Part shown: piece by piece, positions 45,415 to 55,016 of the stretch
How positions within the stretch are numbered: position 1 is the stretch's first letter
Layout: each line of letters begins with the position of its first letter
Assembly (NCBI GenBank): GCA_947095535.1
Contig: OX352773.1
Span: 25,255,398 to 25,319,397 of the forward strand
DNA from: Poecilobothrus nobilitatus
Lineage: Eukaryota > Arthropoda > Insecta > Diptera > Dolichopodidae
DNA length: 64,000 nt
Direction: 5' to 3'
Made by a program: the position numbers and the translations under genes
The notes under the pieces: generated by a model
The model's database searches: none
What the model saw: the letters and a program-made list of their open reading frames with translations, nothing else
What the model was told of the DNA's origin: nothing

Positions 45415-45559
45415 ACTCTATCCCTGATAACCCAGAAGTAGTGCAGAAGTACTGAATGGAAGTACTGAATTTACTACTGAATTTAATATGAATGGTGGGA
45501 AAAAATTCATCAGTTTTGCACTAATACATTGAAAGTTTTTCTACTTCTATTCATCACTT

Positions 45560-45705
45560 TTTCAGGGCTGAATGGAAGTAGTTTTTCAGCATTTTTTCAG
45601 GAGTGAATGGAAGTAGTTTTTCAGGGGTGAATGAAAGTTGTTTTTCAGCATTTTTTTAGTGATGAATGGAAGTAGTTTTTCATCACTTTTTCAGAACTAT
45701 TACAA
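45560..45705. repeat. Degenerate tandem GTGAATGGAAGTAGTTTTTCAG repeat
   Basis: Four to five units of roughly 28-36 bases with core TGAATGGAAGTAGTTTTTCA, some followed by GCATTTTT. Related words (GAATGGAAGTACTGAAT) start at about 45440. It lies just outside the Harbinger Myb-like gene and may be its subterminal region. Confidence 0.65.
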
Positions 45706-45997
45706 ATAAAATAACACATTAAATAAGTTATTAATTTTATATTTTTATTACAATGAATTAAATCACAGAATTTCAGTCATTACATGTTTAAAATAAGTTT
45801 AAGTAGGTACATGAGTTAAAAAATAAAAAAATAACGTTATTAGTAAAAAAAAAATAGTATTTCATCTTTAAGATTTGCATAATATATGAAAAAAAATATG
45901 TAATTTTTAAAAATTAATTGCATTTCATTAATTATACTTTAAAATTAATATTTGATAACTATTTGATTACTGTATACCTAATAACTATGTATAGCTA

Positions 45998-46803
45998 ATG
46001 ATTTTAATTAAAAATTGCTTTTTAAGGGAATCAGCAGAAAAAGGATTAAGCATTAACCATAGTCAATTGGAAATCATTATAAATTTTATGCTTGCGAGAG
46101 GAATAGCAAATAATTTAGATGGCAGAAGAAAAACAAAAATGTTATGGGCAGAACTTTCAGCAAAATTGAATGAAAAAGGACCACCTATAAAACAAACACA
46201 TGAATGGAAAAAGGTATAATGTTGGATGCATTTATATAATTTTAGGCTTGGAGCGATTACAAATACAAAATAAAAAAATAATTGGCATTTAACAAAAACA
46301 TGAAAAAAAAAACTGGCGGTGGACCATACAAGGAGAAAAAAATTAACGAACTTGAAGAAACAGTTATAGAGTGCGCTGCATTAGAGATATCTGTCGACGG
46401 AATACCAAATGTTAATGTATTTGGTTTACCTACAGTACCTATTAACGAGATAACACATGAGCAATGTAATGAAGAAATTATTTTCGAAGGTGTTCCAGAA
46501 AACTTAGAAAATACATCTTTTCAAAATAATGAAAGAGATGAAAGAGAAATAAACAAGTCATCAAATATTGCAGTGGATTCTCAAGCAAATAGCCTAAGAA
46601 GAAAAAGCAATTTAAGAACGCGTGAAAAGAAAGAAAAATTAATTGAAGAATATGTAAAAGATACTGCAAGCATCAACAGAAAACTGGAAAAGGTGACCGA
46701 CGAATTAAAAAATTTAAATCGGACATTAAAAGAATTTTTTGATATACTAGAGAAAATGTACAAACTTAGAAAAGAAGAGAAAAAAGAGATGATATATGTG
46801 TGA
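45998..46803 (+). pseudogene. Harbinger Myb/SANT-like accessory protein
   Basis: Plus-strand two-exon gene. Exon 1 (45998 to about 46214) encodes the trihelix Myb-like domain: FMLARGIANNLDGRRKTKMLW and LSAKLNEKGPPIKQTHEW. An intron of about 30 bases (AAAAAG|GTATAATG...TTTTAG|GCTTGG) leads to WSDYKYKIKKK, a TAA at 46279-46281, then the conserved KKKTGGGPYKEKKINELE, an acidic linker and a coiled-coil tail (INRKLEKVTDELKNLNRTL). PIF/Harbinger elements need this DNA-binding partner next to a transposase, which is here on the opposite strand (47040-47194 and 53938-55016). The single TAA in exon 2 is the only clear defect. The intron is unusually short. Confidence 0.75.
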
Positions 46804-47039
46804 GAAACTTCAGTCACATAAATTAACTTTAGAAAATTTGAAAGAAAAAAATAAATTGAAAAAACTGCAATTAGAAAGATTCCAATAAAATAAGAGTTTA
46901 AAAATATGTTTTTCAGTACTAGTTAGGATAGGAGCAAATTAATTTTTTATATTTTTATTTGTGATATTAATGAAGTTTTATTATTTTTGTTATTAATGAA
47001 TTTTTTATTTTCAATGAAGTTTTTTTAATAAAAAATGTT

Positions 47040-47194
47040 TTACAAAATATTATTTTTAATTTTGTCTTTTATTAATTGAGCCCTTCTCTGAACATTTCTT
47101 TCAATAACTGCCGTTGCAAAATTTTCTTCTGTTACACTTTCATTATACACGGTATTTTCTATATTTCGGTATGCCTCAATTTATAATTTACACA
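47040..47194 (-). pseudogene. Harbinger transposase C-terminus, cut off by provirus
   Basis: The last piece of the transposase gene at 53938-55016. It starts at the TATA duplication of the provirus with CVNYKL, continuing ALHNI from the other side, then after a one-base shift reads NESVTEENFATAVIERNVQR, ending near 47040. Joining 53942 to 47194 across the provirus is in frame. Confidence 0.8.
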
Positions 47195-47198
47195 TATA

Positions 47199-47606
47199 AG
47201 TTATAAAATTCTATTCCAAGTAACCAAAAAAAATTATTTTAAAAATTTAATAACAAGATTTGATAAAATTATTTAAACAAAAATAAATTACACAATTTGA
47301 TTTATTTTTTTAAAACACAACTTTATTGTTTGAAGTTACTTTTCTAATTAATTTTCTATAATCAGAATTTTACATTGATTGCATTGTTCTACCTGCATTA
47401 TGCTGACTCAAACATATGTTGATTACGCGTGACTGTGATGTTGAGAAATAGTGTTGAACCAATTTCCCAGGTTAATTTTGATGATTTGACAGTTAAATGT
47501 TATTATTAAAAATATTTAAATAAAAATTGTGAAATCGTAATATGATGCGTTGGAAATTTAATTTATAATTTTGGCTGTTGTTAACTAATTTTGGCTGTTG
47601 TTAACT
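47199..47606 (-). repeat. 3' LTR of provirus
   Basis: Starts AGTTATAAAATTC and ends GTTGTTAACT on the plus strand. It is nearly identical to 53529-53937; the visible difference is one A in the AAATTA(A)CACAATTT segment. A 20-base unit (TAATTTTGGCTGTTGTTAAC) is duplicated at its right end in both LTRs. The TATA target duplication is at 47195-47198. Confidence 0.95.
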
Positions 47607-47617
47607 CCTCCCCCCTT
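47607..47617 (-). other. Polypurine tract
   Basis: Minus-strand AAGGGGGGAGG directly upstream of the 3' LTR. This is the primer site for plus-strand DNA synthesis. Confidence 0.85.
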
Positions 47618-47644
47618 AAATATCGATGTCCTCATTCGATCAAA

Positions 47645-49168
47645 CTAGAGATTAGAGTTGTATAAGTTTCGCCTTGGGGTTGCTTTTATGTTGACTGATG
47701 CTGAATTTATCGGAAATATTTGGAGTTTGCTATTTTGGTAATCTGCGGAATTCGGTGGTGTATCTTTTATTGTTTGATTGTTGCTAGTAGTAATTTCTTC
47801 TGGTATAGCCTGATCGGATTGTATGTTGTTTATTATTACCTTGTCTCGTTTTTTCCTATATCGTATACCAATTAATACAAACAAGCCCAATATTGATGCT
47901 ATTGCCGGTATGACACTTGAAGCACTTAATACGTGATTTATTAAACTCCGTTCTTGCAGTAATTCAATTTTATTTGTATTATTGACATGAAGGTCCTTGA
48001 AAAGTTCTAGAGAAAGATGTTGTTGAAATTCCTTTTTTATTAGTTCTGGTTGTAAAATTGCAGGTAACACGCTAACGCTTACGGTTTCTTTCGATGTAAA
48101 TACCATATCATTAATTATTACTGTAGAATTTTGGAACTTAATTAGGTATGTTCCTATAATCGTTTTTGTTTTATCATCTATTGTTATAGTCCCATTGAAT
48201 TGATTCAATAATATAATTCCTTCGGCAATTTTTTCTATTGTTGGGATATGGTGAGCATTGGTAACCTTGCAGGTGGATGATCTTCCTTCTAATATGTTTG
48301 GAATGCAGGTAGAATTTGAAATGTTAACAATTTGATCTTTATTACATATTATTAGTGAATTTATTTGTTTACAATTTTCTTTTATTCCATACATTTTCTT
48401 ATTACTAAATAATATTTCTTTATAATCAAGCTTAATAATAGTGTTGTTAAATTTTATTGGTTTAACTATAATTTTTTTAAATACATCAGTTTCTGATATT
48501 GGGATTTCAATGACGTAGAGCAAGCAAGTACCATTTGTTATTACCTTTACATTGGAAAGATTTAAAGCTTCTTCAGCGTCCGAATATGGAAAATTTTCCT
48601 TGTCGAAAATTGACGTAATTGTTTCAATTTCTGACTTTGAAAGCAATAATGAGTTTATAATTCCTACCTTAGCCCAATGTACGGCATATTTTATATTAAC
48701 TATTTCTTCTTTTATGAATTTTAACTTATATTGTAGTTTTTGAATATTTTGATTATCTATTTCATGACCTAACCTAATATTCTCTAAAAGCTCATTAGTA
48801 ATTCTACTTATATTATTAATCCTATCACTAAAAGACTTATTTATTATAACTTGTTGATTGTTATTTTCTAAGAGATTGTTCATTTTCTTTTTAATCATGA
48901 TAAAATCTGTATGGTCAGGGCTTCCAGCTATCCATTTCCACATGGTTCCTATAGAGTTAAAGGACCTTGGTTTCCGTCTAATTTTAAATTCATCCAAAAG
49001 ATCCTGAACCTGTAAAGCTTCGTATTTTAAGTACCCATGCAGGTGATTTTTTTTTATTCCGTCTTCTTCTAGTACGTCCTTGATTTCCTCTAATGAATTC
49101 CTTAGATTTTCAAAATCAAACGTATGGATGATTCTAAAACTTCCTTCTTGCACCTTGGCTTCTCCCAT
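47645..49168 (-). CDS. env: env-like glycoprotein of errantivirus-like provirus
   Basis: Minus-strand ORF of 507 residues from the first Met, uninterrupted to a stop 38 bases before the LTR. Errantivirus env proteins are membrane fusion proteins related to baculovirus F. Visible here: a basic cluster around residues 62-67 followed by a Gly/Trp-rich conserved motif, as at the cleavage site of these proteins; a long helical middle; several N-x-S/T sites; a hydrophobic membrane span around residues 415-440 followed by basic residues; and a cytoplasmic tail. The frame stays open above the Met to a TTTTAG acceptor at 49242-49243, as expected for a spliced env mRNA whose signal peptide starts in or near the upstream exon. 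No internal break is seen. Whether it is expressed is unknown. Confidence 0.85.
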   Translation of the reverse strand: MGEAKVQEGSFRIIHTFDFENLRNSLEEIKDVLEEDGIKKNHLHGYLKYEALQVQDLLDEFKIRRKPRSFNSIGTMWKWIAGSPDHTDFIMIKKKMNNLLENNNQQVIINKSFSDRINNISRITNELLENIRLGHEIDNQNIQKLQYKLKFIKEEIVNIKYAVHWAKVGIINSLLLSKSEIETITSIFDKENFPYSDAEEALNLSNVKVITNGTCLLYVIEIPISETDVFKKIIVKPIKFNNTIIKLDYKEILFSNKKMYGIKENCKQINSLIICNKDQIVNISNSTCIPNILEGRSSTCKVTNAHHIPTIEKIAEGIILLNQFNGTITIDDKTKTIIGTYLIKFQNSTVIINDMVFTSKETVSVSVLPAILQPELIKKEFQQHLSLELFKDLHVNNTNKIELLQERSLINHVLSASSVIPAIASILGLFVLIGIRYRKKRDKVIINNIQSDQAIPEEITTSNNQTIKDTPPNSADYQNSKLQIFPINSASVNIKATPRRNLYNSNL

Positions 49169-49241
49169 GATAATAGATACTGCATGTGATCCTGTGTAGT
49201 CTAATATTTGGACGAATGATAGACACTCGTATAATAAGTAC

Positions 49242-49320
49242 CTAAAATGATATTAAGAATAATAATAGTAAGAAAATGAACAAAAACAAAAATTTGGAGA
49301 AAAACGTAAATGATAATTAT
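49242..49320 (-). other. Pol deletion junction and env splice acceptor
   Basis: This 79-base A/T-rich segment is all that lies between the end of the protease frame and the env exon, where an intact errantivirus has about 3 kb of RT, RNase H and integrase. It ends with CATTTTAG|G, a good acceptor. Confidence 0.75.
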
Positions 49321-49795
49321 CTAGAAATTTGTGAACTTATTGACTAGACTGCCTAGTTTATCTCGTTCTTCTCTAGTCAAATGGCTGGTTCTCAGTTCAA
49401 TTCTGTTGATAAATTCTGATATTTGTTGTTTAAGTGGAATTCTAACGTTATCTGCGAGTTCAAGGTATCCTTTATCTGTATGAATAACTGCTTTAAGTGT
49501 TTTGAGTGTATCGTTTCCGATTATACCATCAAAAGAATCTAAATTTGGTAGTAAATGAAATTTTATTTTCGGCATTCCATTTTTAAAGAAATCAATCTCA
49601 GCGTGATGGGTGATCTTTATGTCACCACCAATGGAGTTCGCGTAAAATATGTTGTTATTAGGTACTGGATTTTTTATGAATTTAGGATGGATGTAGTTCT
49701 TGTTTGAGCCGGTGTCTATTAAAATTTTTATTTGTTCCCCATTCCCTGCAAAACGTTCTATATATGGAAGTGAGGAACATTTTAATCTAAAAAAG
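49321..49795 (-). CDS. Retroviral-type aspartic protease (pol remnant)
   Basis: Minus-strand frame -1 to gag, open from the gag end to a stop at 49321. It has the active-site motif I-D-T-G-S (DTGS at 49705-49716) and the downstream FDGIIGNDTLK block typical of Ty3/gypsy proteases, then the start of the linker toward RT (LTREERDKLG), where it ends. The protease cleaves Gag and Pol. The catalytic motif is intact, in contrast to the gypsy element at 31 kb. No RT follows. Confidence 0.8.
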
Positions 49796-51233
49796 GATAT
49801 TCATCGCCATTGTAATTACCATGTCCTGTTGAATCTTGACCATGAACTAACGGTTGCTTCTCATTATCTTGGTTTCTCTGAAATTTTTTCTTTGGTTTTG
49901 TTTCCATATGGTTCATACTTTGGAAGGATCTTTTGTTGTTTTGATGAAATGATGATCTGTTGTTGGGCTGTGGGTTGCTTGGATTGTACGTATACCGAGA
50001 TTGTTGCGACTTTGGTTCATTTTTTTGCGTTTGATATGGCACGATGGTTTGGTGCTGATTATTCGGGACATTTGATTTCTCCATATTGTGTTGATAATTT
50101 CTAAAATTATTTTTCCAATGATAATTTGATTGATTATTAAAGCTTTGTCGGATGTTAGGATTTGATTGGTTGTTATAAGGTTGATGGTTATTGTAAGGTT
50201 GAAATTGATTATTGTAGGGTTGCCGGTTGTTGTAAAATCGTTGGTTATAGGGTTGCCGGTTATTATAAAATGGTTGGTTGCTGTATGATCGTTGTTGAGA
50301 CCTATTCTTGTTTTGAAAACTTACTCTTCTGGATGCAAGTTCATCTGAACGTATTGGTGGTGGTAACTTTTGGCCATCTTCTTGTATTTTCGCAGTGTCA
50401 GTATATTTGCTTGCGAGGCTTTGTTTCCTTTTAAGCCTGTTTTCTACTTTCAGAGCTAATTCCAAAGCTTCCGGTAAGTCGCTAGGCTCTTTCACGTCCA
50501 TTAATACTGACGATAGTTCCCCCTTCAGTCCATTAATGAATGCATCTAATGCTCTATTTCTGTGAGTTTGGGCTATTGCAATCACGGCATCACTTGGCAA
50601 TTCCATTGAATTTACTTTTTCCAATATTAGGTTGAGTTGCCTATGGACCTGCTTGTAGAATTCTTCAATTGATTGATTTCCTTGTGTCATCATCGTTAGC
50701 TGGTTCTCTAATGTCCTCATACTTCTCTTGTCGGCATAATGTCGATTCAAATACTTCACGATATAATTCCAATTTAAAGGGGTGTTATATGCTTCTAATG
50801 TTGTGTTTGCATCGCCCTTAATTTTATTTCTTATGGTTCTAAGTATACCATAATATCTGGATGTCCCTTTTAGATGATCGTAGATTCTTAGTAATTCCTC
50901 TACTCCTTTCTTCCAAGACGCATATGATCTAACTTCTCCAGAGAAAACATCTATTTCCCTTATGATGTTTGGAACTTTGTCTATGCCGTCAAGATTGTCG
51001 TCAGGATGAATATGAGCCTCCTGTTCTATTTGTTCTTCTTCCTCTATTACCTCCTGTTGTAACCTTTGGTGGTAGCCTTCTCTTACTAGTTTTCTAGCCT
51101 CGTATTGAATCATCTCTCTGATTGATTCACTAAAATTTTCATCATGTCTATTTTCTCTTATTGGACTCAGATTTGGGTTTAAATTTTCTGGAGTAGATGA
51201 CATGACAAACGGAGTTGCTCCCTCTTGATTCAT
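49782..51233 (-). CDS. gag: gag of errantivirus-like provirus
   Basis: Minus-strand ORF of 483 residues, ATG 51233, intact. The N-terminal half is helical with capsid-like features (SGEVRSYASWKKGVEELLRI, NWNYIVKYLNRHYADKRSM, IEEFYKQVHRQLNLIL). The C-terminal third is extremely rich in Asn, Gln, Tyr and Arg, with repeated QPYNN/NNRQPYN units, and has no CCHC knuckle. A nucleic-acid-binding basic tail without zinc knuckles is known for gypsy-group errantiviruses. The ORF ends in a T-rich sequence that allows -1 slippage into the protease frame. Confidence 0.88.
   Translation of the reverse strand: MNQEGATPFVMSSTPENLNPNLSPIRENRHDENFSESIREMIQYEARKLVREGYHQRLQQEVIEEEEQIEQEAHIHPDDNLDGIDKVPNIIREIDVFSGEVRSYASWKKGVEELLRIYDHLKGTSRYYGILRTIRNKIKGDANTTLEAYNTPLNWNYIVKYLNRHYADKRSMRTLENQLTMMTQGNQSIEEFYKQVHRQLNLILEKVNSMELPSDAVIAIAQTHRNRALDAFINGLKGELSSVLMDVKEPSDLPEALELALKVENRLKRKQSLASKYTDTAKIQEDGQKLPPPIRSDELASRRVSFQNKNRSQQRSYSNQPFYNNRQPYNQRFYNNRQPYNNQFQPYNNHQPYNNQSNPNIRQSFNNQSNYHWKNNFRNYQHNMEKSNVPNNQHQTIVPYQTQKNEPKSQQSRYTYNPSNPQPNNRSSFHQNNKRSFQSMNHMETKPKKKFQRNQDNEKQPLVHGQDSTGHGNYNGDEYPFLD
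49788..49794 (-). promoter_or_regulatory. -1 ribosomal frameshift heptamer T TTT TTA
   Basis: Minus-strand TTTTTTA, phased X-XXY-YYZ in the gag frame, two codons before the gag stop. It is followed by an overlapping -1 frame carrying the protease. The phasing and position are canonical. A downstream RNA structure was not examined. Confidence 0.7.
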
Positions 51234-52288
51234 TTTTGTTTACTTATTTAAAAAATAAAATTATTCGAAAGAAAAGAAATAACGAGAAAGGTTGTGATCA
51301 AAGTAAAGCCAAGATAAAAAAACAAAAATCTTAAAAAGAGGTTTAACCAATATCTGATATAAGATGCGAGATTACCTGTGATTTTATTTAGTCTTTTGCA
51401 ACCTACTGAACGTTAATTATGAATATTATATTAAAAATTTTTAGTACTTAGATAATAAAAATTTAATAATAAATAAAAAAAAATTTGTAAATGTAAAAGT
51501 AAATCCTGGGTGAAGATGCTTGAAAAAAAAAAATTTCTTTCAGAGAAAAAATTCTTGCTTGCTCTCAGTCGTACTTACAATTTTTGATAATTATATAAAA
51601 AAATGTTTTAACTTCTATAAAAATTTATTTATTTTAATTTAATATTTTCTTTATTTTTTTATTCGATATTTAAAATATTTATTTGTATAATGTTAACAAA
51701 CCATGAAAATCCAATGTTCGGAAAATTTTAATAAAATCCTAAAATATTTATTTATATTTAAGAAAGTGAAATAAAAAATTTTTACAAAAGCTTAAAATAG
51801 TAAAAAAATATTTCTTATTCGAGAAAAAAAAAAAAAAAAAAAAAAAAATATTTTTTAACCAATTGTTAAAATAAAATTTAATAAAGCCTTAAATACTAAA
51901 AATTTATTTATTTAAAATATTTTAATGAAATCCCAAAATATTTAAAATTTAAGTAAATCAATCAAATATTCTAAAATTTTATATTAGATTTAAGTTTTTC
52001 CTTAATTTTTTGGTTTTATTACAATTAAGAACAATTAAAGTTTTTAAATTACAATTAGAAAATTATTTAAAGTTAAACATAAAAATAATTATGTTTCAAA
52101 TTTACCAAAAAAAGGTTTTTATAATAATTTTTATTAACAAATATTTATTTCAATAAAAAGTTTATGTTAATTTCTTTCTTATTTTAATATAAATTAGCTT
52201 TAAATTTAATTGTTTTATTTTATTTAGATTTTTATATTTAATTTTTCTTTTATTCAATTTTTATTTTATTTAATTATTTTATTTAATG

Positions 52289-52324
<36 letters not shown>

Positions 52325-53511
52325 TATTTTTTTTATTTACTGGCCAGTTATTTTGTATGTCTAGACATATGACTATTATTAATTTTTTGTTTTTGTGATT
52401 CGTAGATATTTTTATTTGAATTGCTTATTTTAATTGATTTAATTTGATTTCTTTCAAATTGATTAATTTCTTAGATTTGCTGTGCCTAAGGCAGCCTCAC
52501 CTTAGGTATCGAAGGCTTGAGTCACAGCAATTGAAAAATGAAACAAAATGTAATTTTTAGTTTTAATTCGTATAATAAGTATTTTTTCTTTTTTTATATT
52601 AACTTTTTCTCCTTACAGATGAGGATATTTATCTGAATTTGCAATAAATTGTGGTTAAATTCATGCAAATTCTAAGCAATCTTAAAAAAAAATAATAATT
52701 TTATTTTATACCTATTTATCTTATTCAATTTTAATCATGAATTATTTTGCGAGAAAAAAAAAAATTTTTAATTTTTTTTAATAAAATTCTCAATTAAAAT
52801 TTTTATTTTATTTAATTTGCTAGTAAATTATGATTAAATTTACTTAGACAAAAAATATTCTTTTTCTTTTTCAAAGCTTTCAGTTTTATTTTTCTAAATT
52901 ATTTCTTTATTTTTTATTTTTTATATAAAAAAAACTAATTAACTTACATAAACGTGGCGACTTGGAATTGCATTAGTAGAACCATTTGCAGTCTTTTGAT
53001 GTTACCGGACTAGGTGGCTGCTGCCAACACTTTTTGGTTTTGATTATTCCTTATGTGACAGCTCCTTTTTGCTGGGATGCTACTCGGGGGCCTCGTTTCC
53101 TAATCCTTTAGGTAACTCAACTTCGCTTTCGGATTTTAAGTACTCCTTCAGCTACTTGCTGCTCGTGTTGAAAAGGAATATTTGTTTGTAAACGGTACTC
53201 TTTGAAAGAATTATTGATATCTTCTCGTTCCTTTTTTTTTCTTCTTTATTTTTCAATGTGAACAGTTTTATAAGAAAGTATTTTAAAAAATTTTTTTTTC
53301 TTTCACTAATAGTTTTTTATTTCAAATTTTTACAATAATAGTTTTTTATTTTCTAAATAGTTTATAAATAGTTCTTAATTTTTTTCTTTTTGTATGATAA
53401 ATTAATTTTAATTAATTTCTATTTTAATGATTGTTTTATTTTTATATGACAATTTTTTTCAATTAATTTCTTTCTGGTAGCTATTTACTATTCACTTTCA
53501 CAACACTAATG
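51234..53511 (-). other. Long AT-rich leader of provirus
   Basis: About 2.3 kb between the PBS and gag, without ORFs and longer than expected for a gypsy-like leader. It contains an A run (51827-51848) and a long T run (about 52290-52321). An island at 52481-52545 reads, on the minus strand, TACCTAAG|GTGAGG, a good 5' splice donor, within a dyad (TTGCTGTGCC...CACAGCAA). 52960-53200 is richer in GC. The donor could serve the env mRNA. Confidence 0.5.
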
Positions 53512-53529
53512 GTCCCTGCTCGGGCGCCA
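53512..53529 (-). other. Primer-binding site (tRNA-Lys-like)
   Basis: On the minus strand TGGCGCCCGAGCAGGGAC, starting with the last base of the 5' LTR. It is one base from the tRNA-Lys PBS of many retroviruses and fits gypsy-group elements that use tRNA-Lys. Confidence 0.85.
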
Positions 53530-53937
53530 GTTATAAAATTCTATTCCAAGTAACCAAAAAAAATTATTTTAAAAATTTAATAACAAGATTTGATAAAATT
53601 ATTTAAACAAAAATAAATTAACACAATTTGATTTATTTTTTTAAAACACAACTTTATTGTTTGAAGTTACTTTTCTAATTAATTTTCTATAATCAGAATT
53701 TTACATTGATTGCATTGTTCTACCTGCATTATGCTGACTCAAACATATGTTGATTACGCGTGACTGTGATGTTGAGAAATAGTGTTGAACCAATTTCCCA
53801 GGTTAATTTTGATGATTTGACAGTTAAATGTTATTATTAAAAATATTTAAATAAAAATTGTGAAATCGTAATATGATGCGTTGGAAATTTAATTTATAAT
53901 TTTGGCTGTTGTTAACTAATTTTGGCTGTTGTTAACT
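53529..53937 (-). repeat. 5' LTR of provirus
   Basis: 409 bases, nearly identical to 47199-47606, AGT...ACT termini, followed on the plus strand by the second TATA (53938-53941). Confidence 0.95.
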
Positions 53938-55016
53938 TATATTATGAAGGGCCGCACAAACCTTTACTATACTAGCAACCTGAGCAGGAGTATATCTAAG
54001 TTTCCTTTCACTGGATAAACATCGCCAGCGTGCTTTTAATATCCCTATTGTACGCTCAATCTGACTTCTAGCTTTTGCGAGTATGTAATTGAAACGTATT
54101 TGAGAACTTTCATCTGCTGCTGCTCTATAATGTGTAAGCAACCAAGGTAAAAGTGGATAACCGCTGTCACCTAGAAGATACATTAAACATTTTATAAAAG
54201 TTTATTGGACAAAATAATAATTTCACCTAAAATTCTTAAGGAACATTCATCATATTTTTGTTCCAAATATTCATTTAAATTATTTTTGTTCCATACAGCT
54301 GAATCGTGAGAAGCTCCGCCATTACTTGCGTCAATTGCCAAACAAATTTCATACAAATGATTACAAACCTTAAATATGAATGTTAAAACCAGTTTTTTAT
54401 TTTAATTTTTACTCACTATCATAACATTTAAGCTATGGAAACCCTTCCTGTTAAAAAATGCATGTTCATCAGCTTGAGGTTGTAAAATCGGAATATGTGT
54501 ACCATCTACTATGCCAACAACACCAGGAATTTTGTACTTATTGAAAAAATATTCCCGCGTTGCATTGAATGCGTCTTCCTTTAAGGAAATCCAACGAGTA
54601 CATAATTCTTTTTCCATTACTTGTATAGCACTTCTGAATACCTTAGAAACTGTTGTCTGTGCCATTGATATCACTTTATTACTACCAATATTAACTTGGT
54701 AACTATCACTTGCCAATGTATTTAATGTTACTGCCAGTTATTATGTTGGTTGAATTCCAGTAGCTTTTATATTTGTCTTTAATTTCAAACATTCTAAAAT
54801 CATTTCAAATGCTTGTTTATTAACTCTGAAGTATTAACTAAATCTAAAATGAAAATATTATAATTGCAAAAAAATGTATTTCTTTATAAATCTTTATGCA
54901 TACTGCTTTGTCGGAAATTCAAAAATGTTACTTTGATCTCTGAACCATCTCCTTTCAATTTTGTTTTTATGTATATATTCTTCGTCTGATGAAGATTCAC
55001 TTTCAAAAAATATCAT
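53938..55016 (-). pseudogene. PIF/Harbinger transposase, split by provirus
   Basis: Minus-strand multi-exon transposase. The start exon at 55016 (MIFFESESSSDEEYIHK) runs to about 54905. A second segment (about 54836-54418) reads VNKQAFEMILECLKLKT, then two adjacent TAA codons near 54736, NVMI at the end and the first catalytic block KYKIPGVVGIVDGTHIPIL. A GTGAGT donor joins in frame to exon 54369-54227 (VCNHLYEICLAIDASNGG, SHDSAVW with the second Asp). Exon 54170-53938 has GDSGYPLLPWLL and the ERTIGILKARWRCL block (Glu). The gene continues beyond the provirus at 47194. Partner of the Myb-like gene at 45998. Defects: TAATAA, shifts near both ends, and the provirus. Confidence 0.82.

Larger units (their letters stand above)
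47199..53937 (-). mobile_element. Errantivirus-like provirus lacking RT, RNase H and integrase
   Basis: A 6.74-kb endogenous Metaviridae (errantivirus-like) element, minus strand. LTRs of 408 and 409 bases (47199-47606, 53529-53937) begin AGT and end ACT and differ by one indel by eye. The 4-bp duplication TATA flanks it (47195-47198, 53938-53941). The PBS matches tRNA-Lys and the polypurine tract is intact. It carries gag, a protease in the -1 frame after a slippery heptamer, and env. All of pol downstream of protease is missing: only about 80 bases separate the end of the protease frame (49321) from the env splice acceptor (49241). It cannot reverse-transcribe itself, yet the similar LTRs indicate recent insertion, so supply in trans is inferred. 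Confidence 0.9.

Noticed and set aside
49788..51233. Missing zinc knuckle as a sign of gag truncation in the provirus
   Set aside because: Gypsy-group errantivirus gag proteins commonly lack CCHC knuckles, and the Asn/Gln/Arg-rich tail is complete up to the frameshift site.
51827..52321. Long A and T runs in the provirus leader as poly-A tails of nested retrotransposons
   Set aside because: No target duplications, LINE 3' ends or coding remains adjoin them. Homopolymer runs are common throughout this AT-rich sequence.
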